NCBI GenBank assembly: GCA_046351595.1
Contig: JAXLYE010000002.1
Location: 62,001 to 126,000 of the forward strand
DNA: 64,000 nucleotides
Direction: 5' to 3'
Source: JAXLYE01 sp046351595
Lineage (GTDB): Bacteria > Myxococcota_A > Polyangia > Palsa-1104 > JAEUJZ01
The translations under genes and the position numbers were made by a program. The notes below the pieces were generated by a model. The model ran no database searches. It had not been told where the DNA came from and was given only the letters and a program-made list of their open reading frames with translations. Of this stretch, positions 16,949 to 25,880 are shown one piece after another (position 1 is the stretch's first letter; each line of letters opens with the position of its first letter).

Positions 16949-19078
16949 CTAGAAGTCGTCGTCGTCGTCCTTGGTCTTGATGCTGTTGTACAGCTTGAAG
17001 GCCTCTTGGACCTTGGGGTTCTTCGGGTTGTTGCCGTAAAGCTGCATGACCTTGCGGCAGTTGACCTTGGCCTGCGTCGGGTTCTTGGCCATCATCGACC
17101 GCGCCTGCGCGAGCAGCTGATCGGCCTGGCCGTCCTTGGCCGGATCCGCGGCCGGCGCCGGTCCCGACGGGGTCGCCGGCTTGCTGCCGGTGCCGCCGCC
17201 CTTGGACAGGCTGCTGGCCTTGCCGCCGAGGAAGCTCGCCAGCGCGCCGCCCAGGCGCTTGTCCGCCGCCGCCGCCGCCTGGTAGGCCGAGGCCGCGCCG
17301 CTCGGGTTACTGCCCTCGAGCTTGCCGGCCTTATCGACCTGCGCCTTGACCTCCTCCAGGTCCTTGATCGTCTGCGCCGCCTTGGGCCCCTTCGACGACT
17401 TCATGGCGCTGATGGCGCCGCCGAAGTCCTTCTTCTGGTACGCCGCGAGCGCCGCCTTGTTGCTGCCCAGGTCGCCCGCGCCGCCGCTGTCGCCCTTGTC
17501 CGCCTTCTCGACCTTGTCCGGCTTCTTGGTCTCGGCCTTCTCCGGCTTCTTGGTCTCGGCCTTCTCCGGCTTCTTGGTCTCGGCCTTCTCCGGCTTCTCG
17601 GTCGGCGTCGGCGCCTCCGCGGTCGTCGTCTCCTCGGCCGGCGTCGCCTGCTTGGGCGCGTTGCTCAGCCGGTTCTTGAGCTCCTGCAGATCCGCGTTGT
17701 CGGCGTCGAGCTCCAGGCCCTCGTTGGTCTTGGCCAGCGCCTGCGTCGGGTCGCTCTTGGCCAGCGAGTTGGCCTCGGACATCAGCGTCTTGACCGCCTC
17801 GCGCCGGGCCATGCGCGCCTGCTGCTGCGCGTCCTCGTACTGCGTCGAGTCCTTGGGCACGCGGTCGAACTCGTTGAGCGCCTTCTTGTAGTCGCGCTTC
17901 TCGAGCGCGCCCTTGGCCGCCTCGAAGATCTTGCCGACCTTCTCCTCGGTCTTGCACGCCTCGATGTACTGCTTCAGCGTCTCCGAGTCGGGCGCCATCG
18001 CCAGCGCCTGCTCGAACGCGGTCCGCGCCTCGTCGTAGCGGCTGGCGGTGAAGTTCTTGGTGCCTGTCGTGTAAAGGTCCACCGCCTTCTCGATCGCCTT
18101 CTGGCCGCCGCCCGAGCGCACCGCCGACGTCGTGATCAGGCCGATCAGCCCGATCGCGAACGCGCCGCCGAGCGCGCCGAGGTACATCGTCCGCTTCTTG
18201 GGCACGCCGAGGAAGCCGAGCGGGCCCACGGGCTGCTGCGCGATCATGCTGCCGCCGTACAGACTCGGCTCGATCGGCGCCTGTGCCGCGGACTGCACCG
18301 CGGCCGGCGCGCCGGTCGCCAGCGGCTGCACCATCGACGGGAACGCCGGCTGCGGCATGGCCAGCGGCGGCGGCGCCATCATCGGCTGCGGCTGCTGCGG
18401 GTAGCCCGACTGCGGGTAGCCCGGCGGCTGCGGCGGGTAGCCCATCGGCTGCTGCGGCATCATCGGCTGCGGCGGGTAACCCGGCGGCTGCTGCGGCATC
18501 ATCGGCGGCGGCGCCATCATCGGCTGCGGCGGGGGCGGCGCCGGCGGCGCCTCCTGCTGCTGCCGCGACGGCGGGTGCTCGAAGCGCAGCAGCGAGTTGC
18601 CGACCTCGATCTGGTCGCCGTCGTACAGCATGCCCTCGTTGACACGCTTGCCGTTGACCATGGTGCCGTTGGGCGAGCCCAGGTCCTTGACCATGTAGCC
18701 GTTGGACTGCAAGAGGATCTGCAGGTGCCGGCGCGACACCGCGATGTCGGCGACGACCAGCATCTGATCCGCGCCGCGACCGATGGTCGTGACGGTGCGG
18801 TTCAGCTCGATCTGCTTGCCCTGGTCGTTGCCGCTGACGACACGCAGGATGCCGTAGCGGCCCATCGGCGGGGAGCCGACCGCGCCGCCGCCGGCCGCGC
18901 CGCCGCCGGCCGCACCCGAGGCGCCGCCGCCACCCGGGCCCGGCGGTGCCATCGAGTACATGTCGAAGCTCGGCCGGTCATGCACGGCGGCGCCGGAAGG
19001 ACGGCCAGTGGCCGCGTTGCCAGCGGGAGCGTTGTGAAGAGACTCCGATGGACTCATCGCGTGGGATCGGGCCGACAT
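16949..19078 (-). CDS. FHA-domain protein with TM and helical TPR-like region
   Basis: This 709-residue protein has an FHA phosphothreonine-binding domain at about 75-168 with the conserved GRG, SRRHLQI and GSPNGTMVNGKRV elements. A Pro/Gln/Met-rich linker (repeated PQQPPGYPPQPMM-like units) follows, then one membrane span at about 293-315, a TPR-like helical region, a Lys/Glu/Pro repeat, and an acidic DDDDDF end. The FHA faces the cytoplasm, where it could dock on a phosphorylated kinase partner. ATG 19078 is used; ATG 19057 is possible. It ends a minus-strand run that begins with the kinase-like gene at 21858-23990. Confidence 0.85.
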   Translation of the reverse strand: MSARSHAMSPSESLHNAPAGNAATGRPSGAAVHDRPSFDMYSMAPPGPGGGGASGAAGGGAAGGGAVGSPPMGRYGILRVVSGNDQGKQIELNRTVTTIGRGADQMLVVADIAVSRRHLQILLQSNGYMVKDLGSPNGTMVNGKRVNEGMLYDGDQIEVGNSLLRFEHPPSRQQQEAPPAPPPPQPMMAPPPMMPQQPPGYPPQPMMPQQPMGYPPQPPGYPQSGYPQQPQPMMAPPPLAMPQPAFPSMVQPLATGAPAAVQSAAQAPIEPSLYGGSMIAQQPVGPLGFLGVPKKRTMYLGALGGAFAIGLIGLITTSAVRSGGGQKAIEKAVDLYTTGTKNFTASRYDEARTAFEQALAMAPDSETLKQYIEACKTEEKVGKIFEAAKGALEKRDYKKALNEFDRVPKDSTQYEDAQQQARMARREAVKTLMSEANSLAKSDPTQALAKTNEGLELDADNADLQELKNRLSNAPKQATPAEETTTAEAPTPTEKPEKAETKKPEKAETKKPEKAETKKPDKVEKADKGDSGGAGDLGSNKAALAAYQKKDFGGAISAMKSSKGPKAAQTIKDLEEVKAQVDKAGKLEGSNPSGAASAYQAAAAADKRLGGALASFLGGKASSLSKGGGTGSKPATPSGPAPAADPAKDGQADQLLAQARSMMAKNPTQAKVNCRKVMQLYGNNPKNPKVQEAFKLYNSIKTKDDDDDF
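17517..17598 (-). repeat. 24-bp in-frame tandem repeat (KPEKAETK)
   Basis: Three and a half copies of a 24-bp unit encode KPEKAETK within the linker of the FHA protein. The copies are almost identical at the DNA level, which suggests recent expansion. The encoded segment is a flexible, highly charged spacer. Confidence 0.85.
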
Positions 19079-19246
19079 CCCCCGCAGTGTACCAAGTCGA
19101 GGGAGGCGGTACCATAGCCACGACCCGGCGAGACAGAGACAGGCGCGCTGGCCCCGGCGAGGCGGCCCGACCCGACGGCCGCAGGCCCGGAGCCCGGAGC
19201 CCGGAGCCCGGAGCCTCAGAGTCTCCAGGCCCGGAGGCCCGGGGTC

Positions 19247-19594
19247 TCAGTCGGCGGCGGGCTGGCTGGCCGGGACGGGCTGGGGCGACAGCGGCTGGCG
19301 GCGGTCGCCCTCTTCGCCGCGCAGGAGCAGCTCGACGCGGTGCTCGGCCTGGTCGAGGATCTCGCCGCCGCGACGGGACAGCCGGACGCCGTCCTCGAAC
19401 GCGAGCAGCGCCTGCTCGAGCGACAGGCTGCCCTGCTCCAGGCGCGAGACGACCTGGCGCAGCCGCTCGAGCACCTGGTCAAAGCCCAGCTCGCGGTCGC
19501 CGGCCGGCTCGCCCGACGGACTTCCAGGGGGATTAGGAGACGCAGCCTGAGGCGCACTGGCCTCGGGACGCGGGGAGGTATTTTCGTTTGCCAT
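19247..19594 (-). CDS. xseB: exodeoxyribonuclease VII small subunit
   Basis: The 115-residue product starts at ATG 19594 with an AAGAGG ribosome site just upstream. Residues 37-95 match the XseB helical-hairpin domain: GFDQVLERLRQVVSRLEQGS, SLEQALLAFEDGVRL and ILDQAEHRVELLL. XseB binds the large subunit XseA to form exonuclease VII, which degrades single-stranded DNA in both directions. The N-terminal 35 and C-terminal 18 residues are low-complexity Pro/Ala/Ser extensions beyond the usual ~80-residue length. No xseA is present in the window, so the subunit genes are separated. Confidence 0.88.
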   Translation of the reverse strand: MANENTSPRPEASAPQAASPNPPGSPSGEPAGDRELGFDQVLERLRQVVSRLEQGSLSLEQALLAFEDGVRLSRRGGEILDQAEHRVELLLRGEEGDRRQPLSPQPVPASQPAAD

Positions 19595-19668
19595 GAGCCT
19601 CTTGCGCGCCGTCCCCCCCGAGCCGACGCGGCGTAAACCAGCCCTCGAACCCGGCGGGTCCGGACTTT

Positions 19669-20040
19669 CTACAGCTTGACCTTGAAGGGGTACTCGAAGA
19701 CTTCCATCTTGCCGTTCGGCGGCGGCGGGAACTGCCACTGGATCGCGCGCTGCTTCAGGCACTCGCTGAACGCCGGATCCTTGACGTCGTCCTTCGAGAA
19801 GATGAACCGGTTCACCTTGCCGTTGGGCGCGATCTCGAACTTCATCGCCATCTCTCCCTTGGCCGCCGGGTTGCGCGAGTTCAGCTCGTCCACGCACGCC
19901 GTGATGTCGTTCTTGTTGGTGCGCACCGTCTCGACGCCGGCGTCCTTGTAGCGGTTGCAGCCGCCGAGGGAGAGCGCGCCGGCGACCAGGCACAGAGACA
20001 GGGAGCCGAGGAGGGAGAGGGGTCGGGAAGTATTCAGCAT
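19669..20040 (-). CDS. small lipoprotein with AgmX/PglI-type C-terminal domain
   Basis: The 122-residue product starts at ATG 20040. A hydrophobic signal ends in a lipobox (SLGGC, Cys28). The mature part has the features of the AgmX/PglI or TonB-like C-terminal domain: ITACVDELNSRNPAAKGEMAMKFEI, GKVNRFIFS, FSECLKQRAIQWQFPPPP and an ending of alternating beta residues. In Myxococcus, AgmX (GltJ) is part of the gliding-motility apparatus, but this short version only shares the terminal domain and occurs widely as a standalone lipoprotein. It should be anchored in the inner or outer membrane. It is 75 bp upstream of xseB on the same strand. Confidence 0.78.
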   Translation of the reverse strand: MLNTSRPLSLLGSLSLCLVAGALSLGGCNRYKDAGVETVRTNKNDITACVDELNSRNPAAKGEMAMKFEIAPNGKVNRFIFSKDDVKDPAFSECLKQRAIQWQFPPPPNGKMEVFEYPFKVKL

Positions 20041-20217
20041 GACTTGGACTTTGCAGCGACCCACGCCGGGCGTCAAGCTGTGCGGTGGCGCCTGCGCAAG
20101 CCCCGGCCGCGACAGGGTTTTTTCGACGGCGGCCGCTGCAAACCGGGCTCGGGTATTTCCTGAAGAGGAGTCCGCAGGAGCGCTCCGAAGAACGCTCGAA
20201 GAACGCCCGGGAACAGC

Positions 20218-20272
20218 CGAAGAGAGCCCGAAGAGAGCCCGAAGAGAGCCCGAAGAGAGCCCGAAGAGAGCC
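20218..20272. repeat. 11-bp tandem repeat, 5 copies
   Basis: Five consecutive copies of cgaagagagcc lie in the 287-bp gap between the exported HExxH protein and the AgmX-like lipoprotein. The 11-bp period is not a multiple of three, consistent with non-coding DNA. It is flanked by looser, related purine-rich sequence on the left (gctccgaagaacgctcgaagaacg). Confidence 0.9.
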
Positions 20273-20327
20273 CGACGCGCCCCGAGAGCAGCGCCGAGGC
20301 AGCGGCCCTCGGCCCGTCAGAGTCCGC

Positions 20328-21809
20328 TCAGCGGCCCTTGTCGCCAGGCGTCGTCGGAGCCGACGCGGGAGCGGAGTCCGGCGAACCCGGGGTCGGCGCG
20401 GGCTCGACCTTCCAGGTGCGCAGCACCTCGTCGACCACCCCGTCGAGGCGCGTGGTCTCGGGGACGCCGCACAGCAGCAGCACCTGCCGCCCCTGCCGCA
20501 CCGCCGCGTACGTCCGCCCGCCGAGCGCGCGCACGAACGTCGTCACGCCGCCGCGCGTGCGGCTCGGGCCCAGCGACTGCCCCGGGGTCTCCTTCTGCCC
20601 GGTCATGCCGAGCACCACCTTGCGCCCGGCCTGCTCGGCCTCGCCCGCGTCCTGGTCGCTGTCCCACGTCGAGAGCACCACCACCACCGGCAGCGCTTCG
20701 CCCTCCTGCGCGTAGGCGACCAGCCGATCGCCGCCCCAGCCCGCCGCCGCCTGCGCCGCCGCCGAGTCGGACAGGCGGACGCCGAACCAGACGCGCAGCA
20801 TCATCTCGCCGAGGACGTCGCGCTTGACCTCGCGCCGCGGCGCGAGCGTGGTCAGCGGCGCCGCGGTGATGCGCTGCGGCCGCTCGCGCGTCAGGTACTT
20901 CTCGGGGTGCATCACCTGCTCCGTCGAGTCCGGCGGATCGCGGAACACCTCGTCGATGCGCCGCCAGGTCTGGTTCTGGCGCAGCGCGGTGATGAACTCC
21001 AGCCCGGCCGCGTACGGGAACACCAGCGACTCGCGCAGCACCGCCGGGGCCTTCTGCAGCGCCGGCGTCGTCGCCATTGACAGCTGCATCATCTGCCGCC
21101 CCAGCCGCGACAGCACCTCGGGCATCTTCGTGGTGTCCACGCCCATGCCGCGCGCCGCGAACTCGAGCATCACCGCGGTGCCGTCGCCCTCGACCAGCGC
21201 CGAGCGCGCGAGCTGGCGATCGCCGTCCTCTTTGAGCGGCGCCGACATCTTCTTGAGGTCGAAGTGCTGATCCTGCAGCGCGTGCTCGATCTCGTGCGCC
21301 AGCGCCGGGCGCTGCATCTCGAGCGGCAGCCAGTCCGCGATGTACAGCGTCTTCTTGTAGGGATCGTAGAAGCCGGCGACCTGCTCGGTCAGGAGGTCGA
21401 AGACCAGCCGCTCGTAGTCCGCGGCCTCGGGCAATAGGCCCATGCGCTTGAAGACCCCGGACTCGATCCGCACTTCCTCGGCGGAGTAGTCCTTGGCGAC
21501 GCGCTCGCGCAGGCGCTGTCCGATCTCGGTGCGCGAGAGGACGCCGCGCTCGAACGGGGTCTTCTGCGGCAGCCCGCGCAGCGACGCGACCTGGCGCGCG
21601 ATCTCGTCGGTGGCCTGCAGCAGCGCCTGGCGCGTGCGGCCGGTGCTGGCCGCCGGATCGGCGGGGCCCGGCTGGTCACCGGTCGCAGCGCCCGGACCGA
21701 GCAGCAGCGTCAGCGCCGCCGTCAGCACGCCGCGAAAGAGATGCCAGCGGCGACGGGACGACGCGGCAGCGCGCCGTGGGGGCGGGTCGACACAGAGACG
21801 TGGGCGCAT
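20328..21809 (-). CDS. exported HExxH protein, putative zinc metallopeptidase
   Basis: This 493-residue protein starts at ATG 21809 with an Arg-rich N-terminus and a hydrophobic segment (GVLTAALTLLLGPGAATG) that acts as a signal peptide. The strongest clue is AHEIEHALQDQHF: His172, Glu173 and His176 form an HExxH zinc site. Glu207 in ALVEGDG lies where a gluzincin third ligand is expected. The C-terminal half (about 370-450) has beta-rich repeats and no known catalytic motif. Similar proteins in myxobacteria are annotated only as hypothetical. I infer an envelope or secreted peptidase, with substrate unknown. It lies between the kinase-like gene and the AgmX lipoprotein. Confidence 0.7.
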   Translation of the reverse strand: MRPRLCVDPPPRRAAASSRRRWHLFRGVLTAALTLLLGPGAATGDQPGPADPAASTGRTRQALLQATDEIARQVASLRGLPQKTPFERGVLSRTEIGQRLRERVAKDYSAEEVRIESGVFKRMGLLPEAADYERLVFDLLTEQVAGFYDPYKKTLYIADWLPLEMQRPALAHEIEHALQDQHFDLKKMSAPLKEDGDRQLARSALVEGDGTAVMLEFAARGMGVDTTKMPEVLSRLGRQMMQLSMATTPALQKAPAVLRESLVFPYAAGLEFITALRQNQTWRRIDEVFRDPPDSTEQVMHPEKYLTRERPQRITAAPLTTLAPRREVKRDVLGEMMLRVWFGVRLSDSAAAQAAAGWGGDRLVAYAQEGEALPVVVVLSTWDSDQDAGEAEQAGRKVVLGMTGQKETPGQSLGPSRTRGGVTTFVRALGGRTYAAVRQGRQVLLLCGVPETTRLDGVVDEVLRTWKVEPAPTPGSPDSAPASAPTTPGDKGR

Positions 21810-21857
21810 GATCCTTTGGGCTCGAAGGCTCGGCAGGGAAGGCGGCCGGCGGCGGCG

Positions 21858-23990
21858 TTATTCGGAAGAGACGAACTGGCCGTTCTGCAGCGCCAGCCCG
21901 TTGCGCTGGCACAGCTCGACGACCATCTGCTTGTGGTCCGGCGACGACAGGCTGTTGTAGGCGCGGCTGGCGATGGCGGCGTTGCGGATGCTGCACGCCG
22001 CGGAGCCGAGGAAGCGCCAGGCGCCAGCGGCCGTGGGCCCGCCGCGCTCGGCGACCTGCAGCGCCAGCTCGATCGCGCGCTGGCGCTCGCCGCGCACGTA
22101 CGCGGTCTGCGCGTCGCGCATGAGGTCCTCGGGCGTCTTGTCGCCGGACTTGTCCGGGCCCTCGGTCGCGCCAGCGGCTGAGCCGGCGGGCTCGGACGGC
22201 TCGGACGGCTTCGGGGCGGGCGCTGCGGGCTCGCTGCCCGTCGGGCTGCTGGCCGTCGGCGCGCCCCCCGGGGACGGCTTGAACAGCAGGTTCCCCGACG
22301 AAGAGCCGGGCGGGTTGAGCTTGATCGTGCCGTCCGGGCCGGTGCCCGGGGGTCGGCCCGTCGCAGCGGCCGGCGGCGGGGTGCCCGGGGTCGGCGGCGC
22401 GGTCGCGGGGCCCGGCGTCGCGCCCGCGGGCTCGGGCGGCTTGGCGGGCACCGTCGCTGCAGGCGCAACCGGCGTCGGCGTCACCTCGCCCGTGCCGGCT
22501 CCGCGCAGCGGCGGGATCCCGGTCGTGTCGCGGCCGGCGTCCGGCGTCGCGTCCGTCGGCAGCGGTGCGGCCGTCGGGGCCGGCGGGAAGGCGTCCAGCG
22601 CCTCGACGACCGGCTGGGCCGGCGGGGCGCTTACGACCGGAGCCGGCCCCTCGACGGTCGGCGCCGGCTTGTGCTGCACCCACAGGATCGTCGCGCCGAT
22701 GCCGACGAGCAGCGCCAGCGCACCACCGCCGACGATGACGGCCGTGGACGGCCCGCGGCTCGGGGTCGGCGCCGGCGCCGGCGCGGCCTCGGTCAGCAGC
22801 AGCGGCGGCGGCGTCAGCAGCCGCGGCGCAGCGGCCGGACCCGACTCGACCGGCGGGCTCGGCGCAGCCGGCGCGGCCACCACCGGCGGCGAAGCCACCA
22901 CCGGCGGCGGCGCCGCGACCGGCGTCGGGCGCTGCGGCGGCGTGGCCGGGATCGCCGGCGGCGTCAGGCGCGGCATGGCCGGCGGGGTCGACGCCGCACG
23001 CAGCGGGGCCGACGGCATCGGCGGCATCGGAGCGGCGATGCGCCCGGACGGCGCGATCGCCCGCGCCTGCGGCACGCCATCGCCGACATCGCCGCCCGCC
23101 AGCGTCGGCGCCTTCGAGCAGACCGCGCGCACGAAGTCGAGCGTCGTCTCGTAGCGATCCTCGCGGCGCTTGGCCATGCCGCGGTTGATCGCGGCCACCA
23201 CGTGCGCCGGCAGATCCGGCAAGAGCTTGTTGAGCGGCCGCGGCGGCTCGTTGAGGATGCGGCGCTGCGTCTCCTCGGGCGTGTCGTCCTCGAAGGGCAG
23301 CTTGCCCGACAGCGACTTGAAGGCGATGACGGCCAGCGCCCACTGATCGGCGCGCCCGTCGGGAGCCGCCTCGCCCTCGCGCAGCAGCTCGGGGGCCATG
23401 AAGTCGGTGACGTGCACCGCGGTGTCGCGCGGTCCGGCGCTGGGACCGGCCCCGGCCGCCGCGGCGCGCAGGCGGAAGCGCGACAGGCCGAAGTCCATCA
23501 CCTTTGCCGACTCGGTCACGCGATCGCCGAGGTCGTGGCGGACGAGGAAGATGTTCTCGGGCTTGAGGTTACGGTGGACGATGCCGCTGCGGTGCGCCGT
23601 GTGCAGGGCGCTGCCCACCTGCTGCACCACCTCGACGAGCTGCGGGATCGGCAGCGTCTCGCGGTTCTTGAGCCGCTGCTGAAGCGTCTCGCCCTCGAGC
23701 AGCTCCATGACGAAGAACGGCAGGCCGCTGTCGTCGCGATCGAAGTCGGTGATGGGGTGGATGTGCGGGTGGCGCAGCGTGGCGATCAGCCGCGCCTCGT
23801 CCTGGAAGCGCTGGTAGACCTCGGGGCTCGCCGCCAGCTTCTTGTGCAGGACCTTTACTGCATACAGACCCCCCGAGCGGACGTGCCGCGCGACGTAGAC
23901 GGTGCCGATGGTGCCGGCGCCGAGGAACCGCTCGATGCGGTACGTCTTCGCGAGGATCTGACCGACGATGTTCTTGTCCCCTTTGGTCAT
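21858..23990 (-). CDS. kinase-like protein with catalytic Asp replaced by Asn, TM and C-terminal domain
   Basis: The 710-residue protein has a Hanks-type kinase fold at about 17-270: glycine loop GAGTIGTVY, Lys46 in AVK, Asp166 in DFG, and APEL. The catalytic loop reads HRNLKPEN: the proton-accepting Asp is Asn141 (codon at 23568-23570). It may therefore be a pseudokinase, or have very low activity. A Pro/Ala-rich linker follows, then a membrane span near 425-445, another Pro-rich stretch, and a helical C-terminal domain (about 620-710) with a TPR-like look. It starts the minus-strand run that includes the HExxH protein, lipoprotein and FHA-TPR protein. The FHA protein could bind a partner kinase's phosphothreonine. 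Confidence 0.88.
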   Translation of the reverse strand: MTKGDKNIVGQILAKTYRIERFLGAGTIGTVYVARHVRSGGLYAVKVLHKKLAASPEVYQRFQDEARLIATLRHPHIHPITDFDRDDSGLPFFVMELLEGETLQQRLKNRETLPIPQLVEVVQQVGSALHTAHRSGIVHRNLKPENIFLVRHDLGDRVTESAKVMDFGLSRFRLRAAAAGAGPSAGPRDTAVHVTDFMAPELLREGEAAPDGRADQWALAVIAFKSLSGKLPFEDDTPEETQRRILNEPPRPLNKLLPDLPAHVVAAINRGMAKRREDRYETTLDFVRAVCSKAPTLAGGDVGDGVPQARAIAPSGRIAAPMPPMPSAPLRAASTPPAMPRLTPPAIPATPPQRPTPVAAPPPVVASPPVVAAPAAPSPPVESGPAAAPRLLTPPPLLLTEAAPAPAPTPSRGPSTAVIVGGGALALLVGIGATILWVQHKPAPTVEGPAPVVSAPPAQPVVEALDAFPPAPTAAPLPTDATPDAGRDTTGIPPLRGAGTGEVTPTPVAPAATVPAKPPEPAGATPGPATAPPTPGTPPPAAATGRPPGTGPDGTIKLNPPGSSSGNLLFKPSPGGAPTASSPTGSEPAAPAPKPSEPSEPAGSAAGATEGPDKSGDKTPEDLMRDAQTAYVRGERQRAIELALQVAERGGPTAAGAWRFLGSAACSIRNAAIASRAYNSLSSPDHKQMVVELCQRNGLALQNGQFVSSE

Positions 23991-24633
23991 GGCCTTTCGC
24001 CGCTGCGAGGGAGGGTACCGCCTGCGAGCCGATATCTGTGCGTCACGACAGCGCTATCTTATCGTCAAGCCGCAAACGGTTCCATCCCCGCGACACAGCC
24101 CGCCCGGCGATCCTCATGTAGGGCATCGTGTAGGACGACCAGGACGACTTGTGGGCGATCCGTAGACAGCCCCGGTCCGAGGCGCCCGGTGACCGCCCGC
24201 CCGGCAGAGCCCCCATCGGCCCGTCTCCGGTCGGCTGCAGTCTGGTGTCCGGACGTCTGACGTCTTCGCCCTGGTGTTCGCGCTGGCCCCTGCTCGCAAC
24301 CTGACAGGGTCATTTTGGCGTAGAACGTCTCTGCGCGCATGGCCCGAGCGCGCCTCGCCTCGGGAGCAGCGCCGGCCGGCACGGGCGCGCGGCTCTGCAC
24401 GCCGTTCGTCCCAGCAGCTCTTGACCGGCGCGCGGGCCCCCGCGAGGGCCGCCCGCCCGCGCCCGGGTGCGACCCCGATCACGGTCGCGCCGCGGTCGCG
24501 CGATCGTGCCGCCGAGTCCCGCCGCGGGGCCGCCTCGCGGTCGCAGCTCGCGCGCGGTCGCGCCCGCGCCCGTCGGACAATAAACCTGCGGTTGACACCC
24601 CCCTCGTCCGCATTAGCTTGCATGTGCCGCCCC
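23991..24633. other. gene-free divergent promoter region
   Basis: This 643-bp gap lies between the leftward kinase-like gene and dnaJ. It has no convincing coding frame: the rightward and leftward frames through it are Arg-rich and lack start signals. A TTGACA-type promoter lies at its right end. No tRNA or stable RNA fold was recognised. Confidence 0.6.
24592..24619 (+). promoter_or_regulatory. candidate sigma-70 promoter for dnaJ
   Basis: A perfect TTGACA at 24592-24597 is followed after 16 bases by TAGCTT at 24614-24619. Transcription would start near 24626, about eight bases before ATG 24634, leaving almost no leader. Confidence 0.5.
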
Positions 24634-25824
24634 ATGAGCACCATCAAGCGCGATTACTACGAAGTCCTCTCGGTCACCCGCGAAGCCAACGAAACGGAAC
24701 TCAAGAAGGCCTACCGACGCCTGGCGATGGAGTTTCACCCCGATCGCCGCCCCGGCGACAAGGAGTCCGAGGAGAAGTTCAAGGAGGCGGCCGAGGCCTA
24801 CTCCGTGCTCTCGGACCCCGAGAAGCGCCGCCTCTACGATCGCTTCGGCCACCAGGGCCCGGCGCAGAGCGGCTTCCAGGGCTTCGGCGGCATCGAGGAC
24901 ATCTTCTCGGCCTTCGCCGACATCCTCGGCGGCGGCGGCTTCCCCGGCTTCGGCGGCGGCGGCGGCGGCCGGCGCACCGCGCGCGGCGACGACCTCGAGG
25001 TCGAGCTCGAGATCTCGTTCATGGAGTCGGCCAAGGGCGTGAAGCGCGAGATCGAGATCGAGCGCCACACCGCCTGCGAAACCTGCAGCGGCAGCGGCGC
25101 CAAGCCCGGCACGCAGCCGCAGCGCTGCAAGACCTGCGGCGGCCGCGGCCAGGTCGCGCACCAGCAGGGCTTCTTCGTCATCTCGACGACGTGTCCGCAG
25201 TGCCGCGGCGCCGGCACGACGATTGCCGAGAAGTGCCCGACCTGTCGCGGCAGCGCGCAGGTGCCCAAGCGCGCCACCGTCACCGTCACCGTGCCGCCCG
25301 GCATCGACGACGGCCAGCGGCTGCGCCTGAGCTACCAGGGCGACCCCAGCGCGCAGGGCGGCGGCGAGCCCGGCGATCTCTACGTCCTGGTCCGCGTGCA
25401 GGCCGATCCGCGCTTCGTCCGCGACGGCGACAACCTGTGGACCGACGTGCCGCTGACCTTCGCCGAGGCGACGCTCGGCACCCGCGTCGAGGTCGCGACC
25501 CCCGACGGCACCGAAACCGTCGAGGTGCCGGCCGGCACGCAGCCGATGACCAAGCACGTGCTGTCCGGGCGCGGCATGCCCAACGTGCGCGGCCGCGGGC
25601 GCGGCGATCTCATCGTGCGCTTCATCCTCAACGTGCCGCGCAGCCTGCCGGCCGAGGCCCGCGCGCTCGTCGAGCAGCTGGCGCCGCACCTGGGCGCGCC
25701 GCGCAGCGCCGCCTCGACCCGGTCGCCGACGGGCCGCGACGAGGGTCCCGACGAGGCCGGGGCCGATCAGGACCGGGAAGGCTCGGTCTTCGACCGCATC
25801 TTCCGCGGCAAGAAGAAGAAGTAG
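24634..25824 (+). CDS. dnaJ: DnaJ co-chaperone (Hsp40)
   Basis: The 396-residue product starts at ATG 24634 (ATG 24622 is possible). The J domain occupies about 1-70 with HPD at residues 35-37. A Gly/Phe-rich segment follows (about 75-110). The cysteine-rich zinc region (about 148-210) has four CxxCxGxG-type repeats: CETCSGSG, CKTCGGRG, CPQCRGAG and CPTCRGSA, the last lacking its final Gly. The C-terminal substrate-binding domain (about 210-345) carries VTVPPGIDDGQRLRLSYQG. DnaJ stimulates DnaK's ATPase and delivers unfolded clients. No dnaK or grpE is adjacent, so this may be one of several copies in the genome. Confidence 0.95.
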   Translation: MSTIKRDYYEVLSVTREANETELKKAYRRLAMEFHPDRRPGDKESEEKFKEAAEAYSVLSDPEKRRLYDRFGHQGPAQSGFQGFGGIEDIFSAFADILGGGGFPGFGGGGGGRRTARGDDLEVELEISFMESAKGVKREIEIERHTACETCSGSGAKPGTQPQRCKTCGGRGQVAHQQGFFVISTTCPQCRGAGTTIAEKCPTCRGSAQVPKRATVTVTVPPGIDDGQRLRLSYQGDPSAQGGGEPGDLYVLVRVQADPRFVRDGDNLWTDVPLTFAEATLGTRVEVATPDGTETVEVPAGTQPMTKHVLSGRGMPNVRGRGRGDLIVRFILNVPRSLPAEARALVEQLAPHLGAPRSAASTRSPTGRDEGPDEAGADQDREGSVFDRIFRGKKKK

Positions 25825-25880
25825 CCAGCGAGCGACCGACCGGCGCGCTCTCCGACGGGAGAGCGGCACCGGCGGCGGCC

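Noticed and set aside
24060..24110. tRNA-like T-arm (GGTTCCATCCC)
   Set aside because: No acceptor, D or anticodon arms could be paired around it, and the loop lacks the usual TTCRA.
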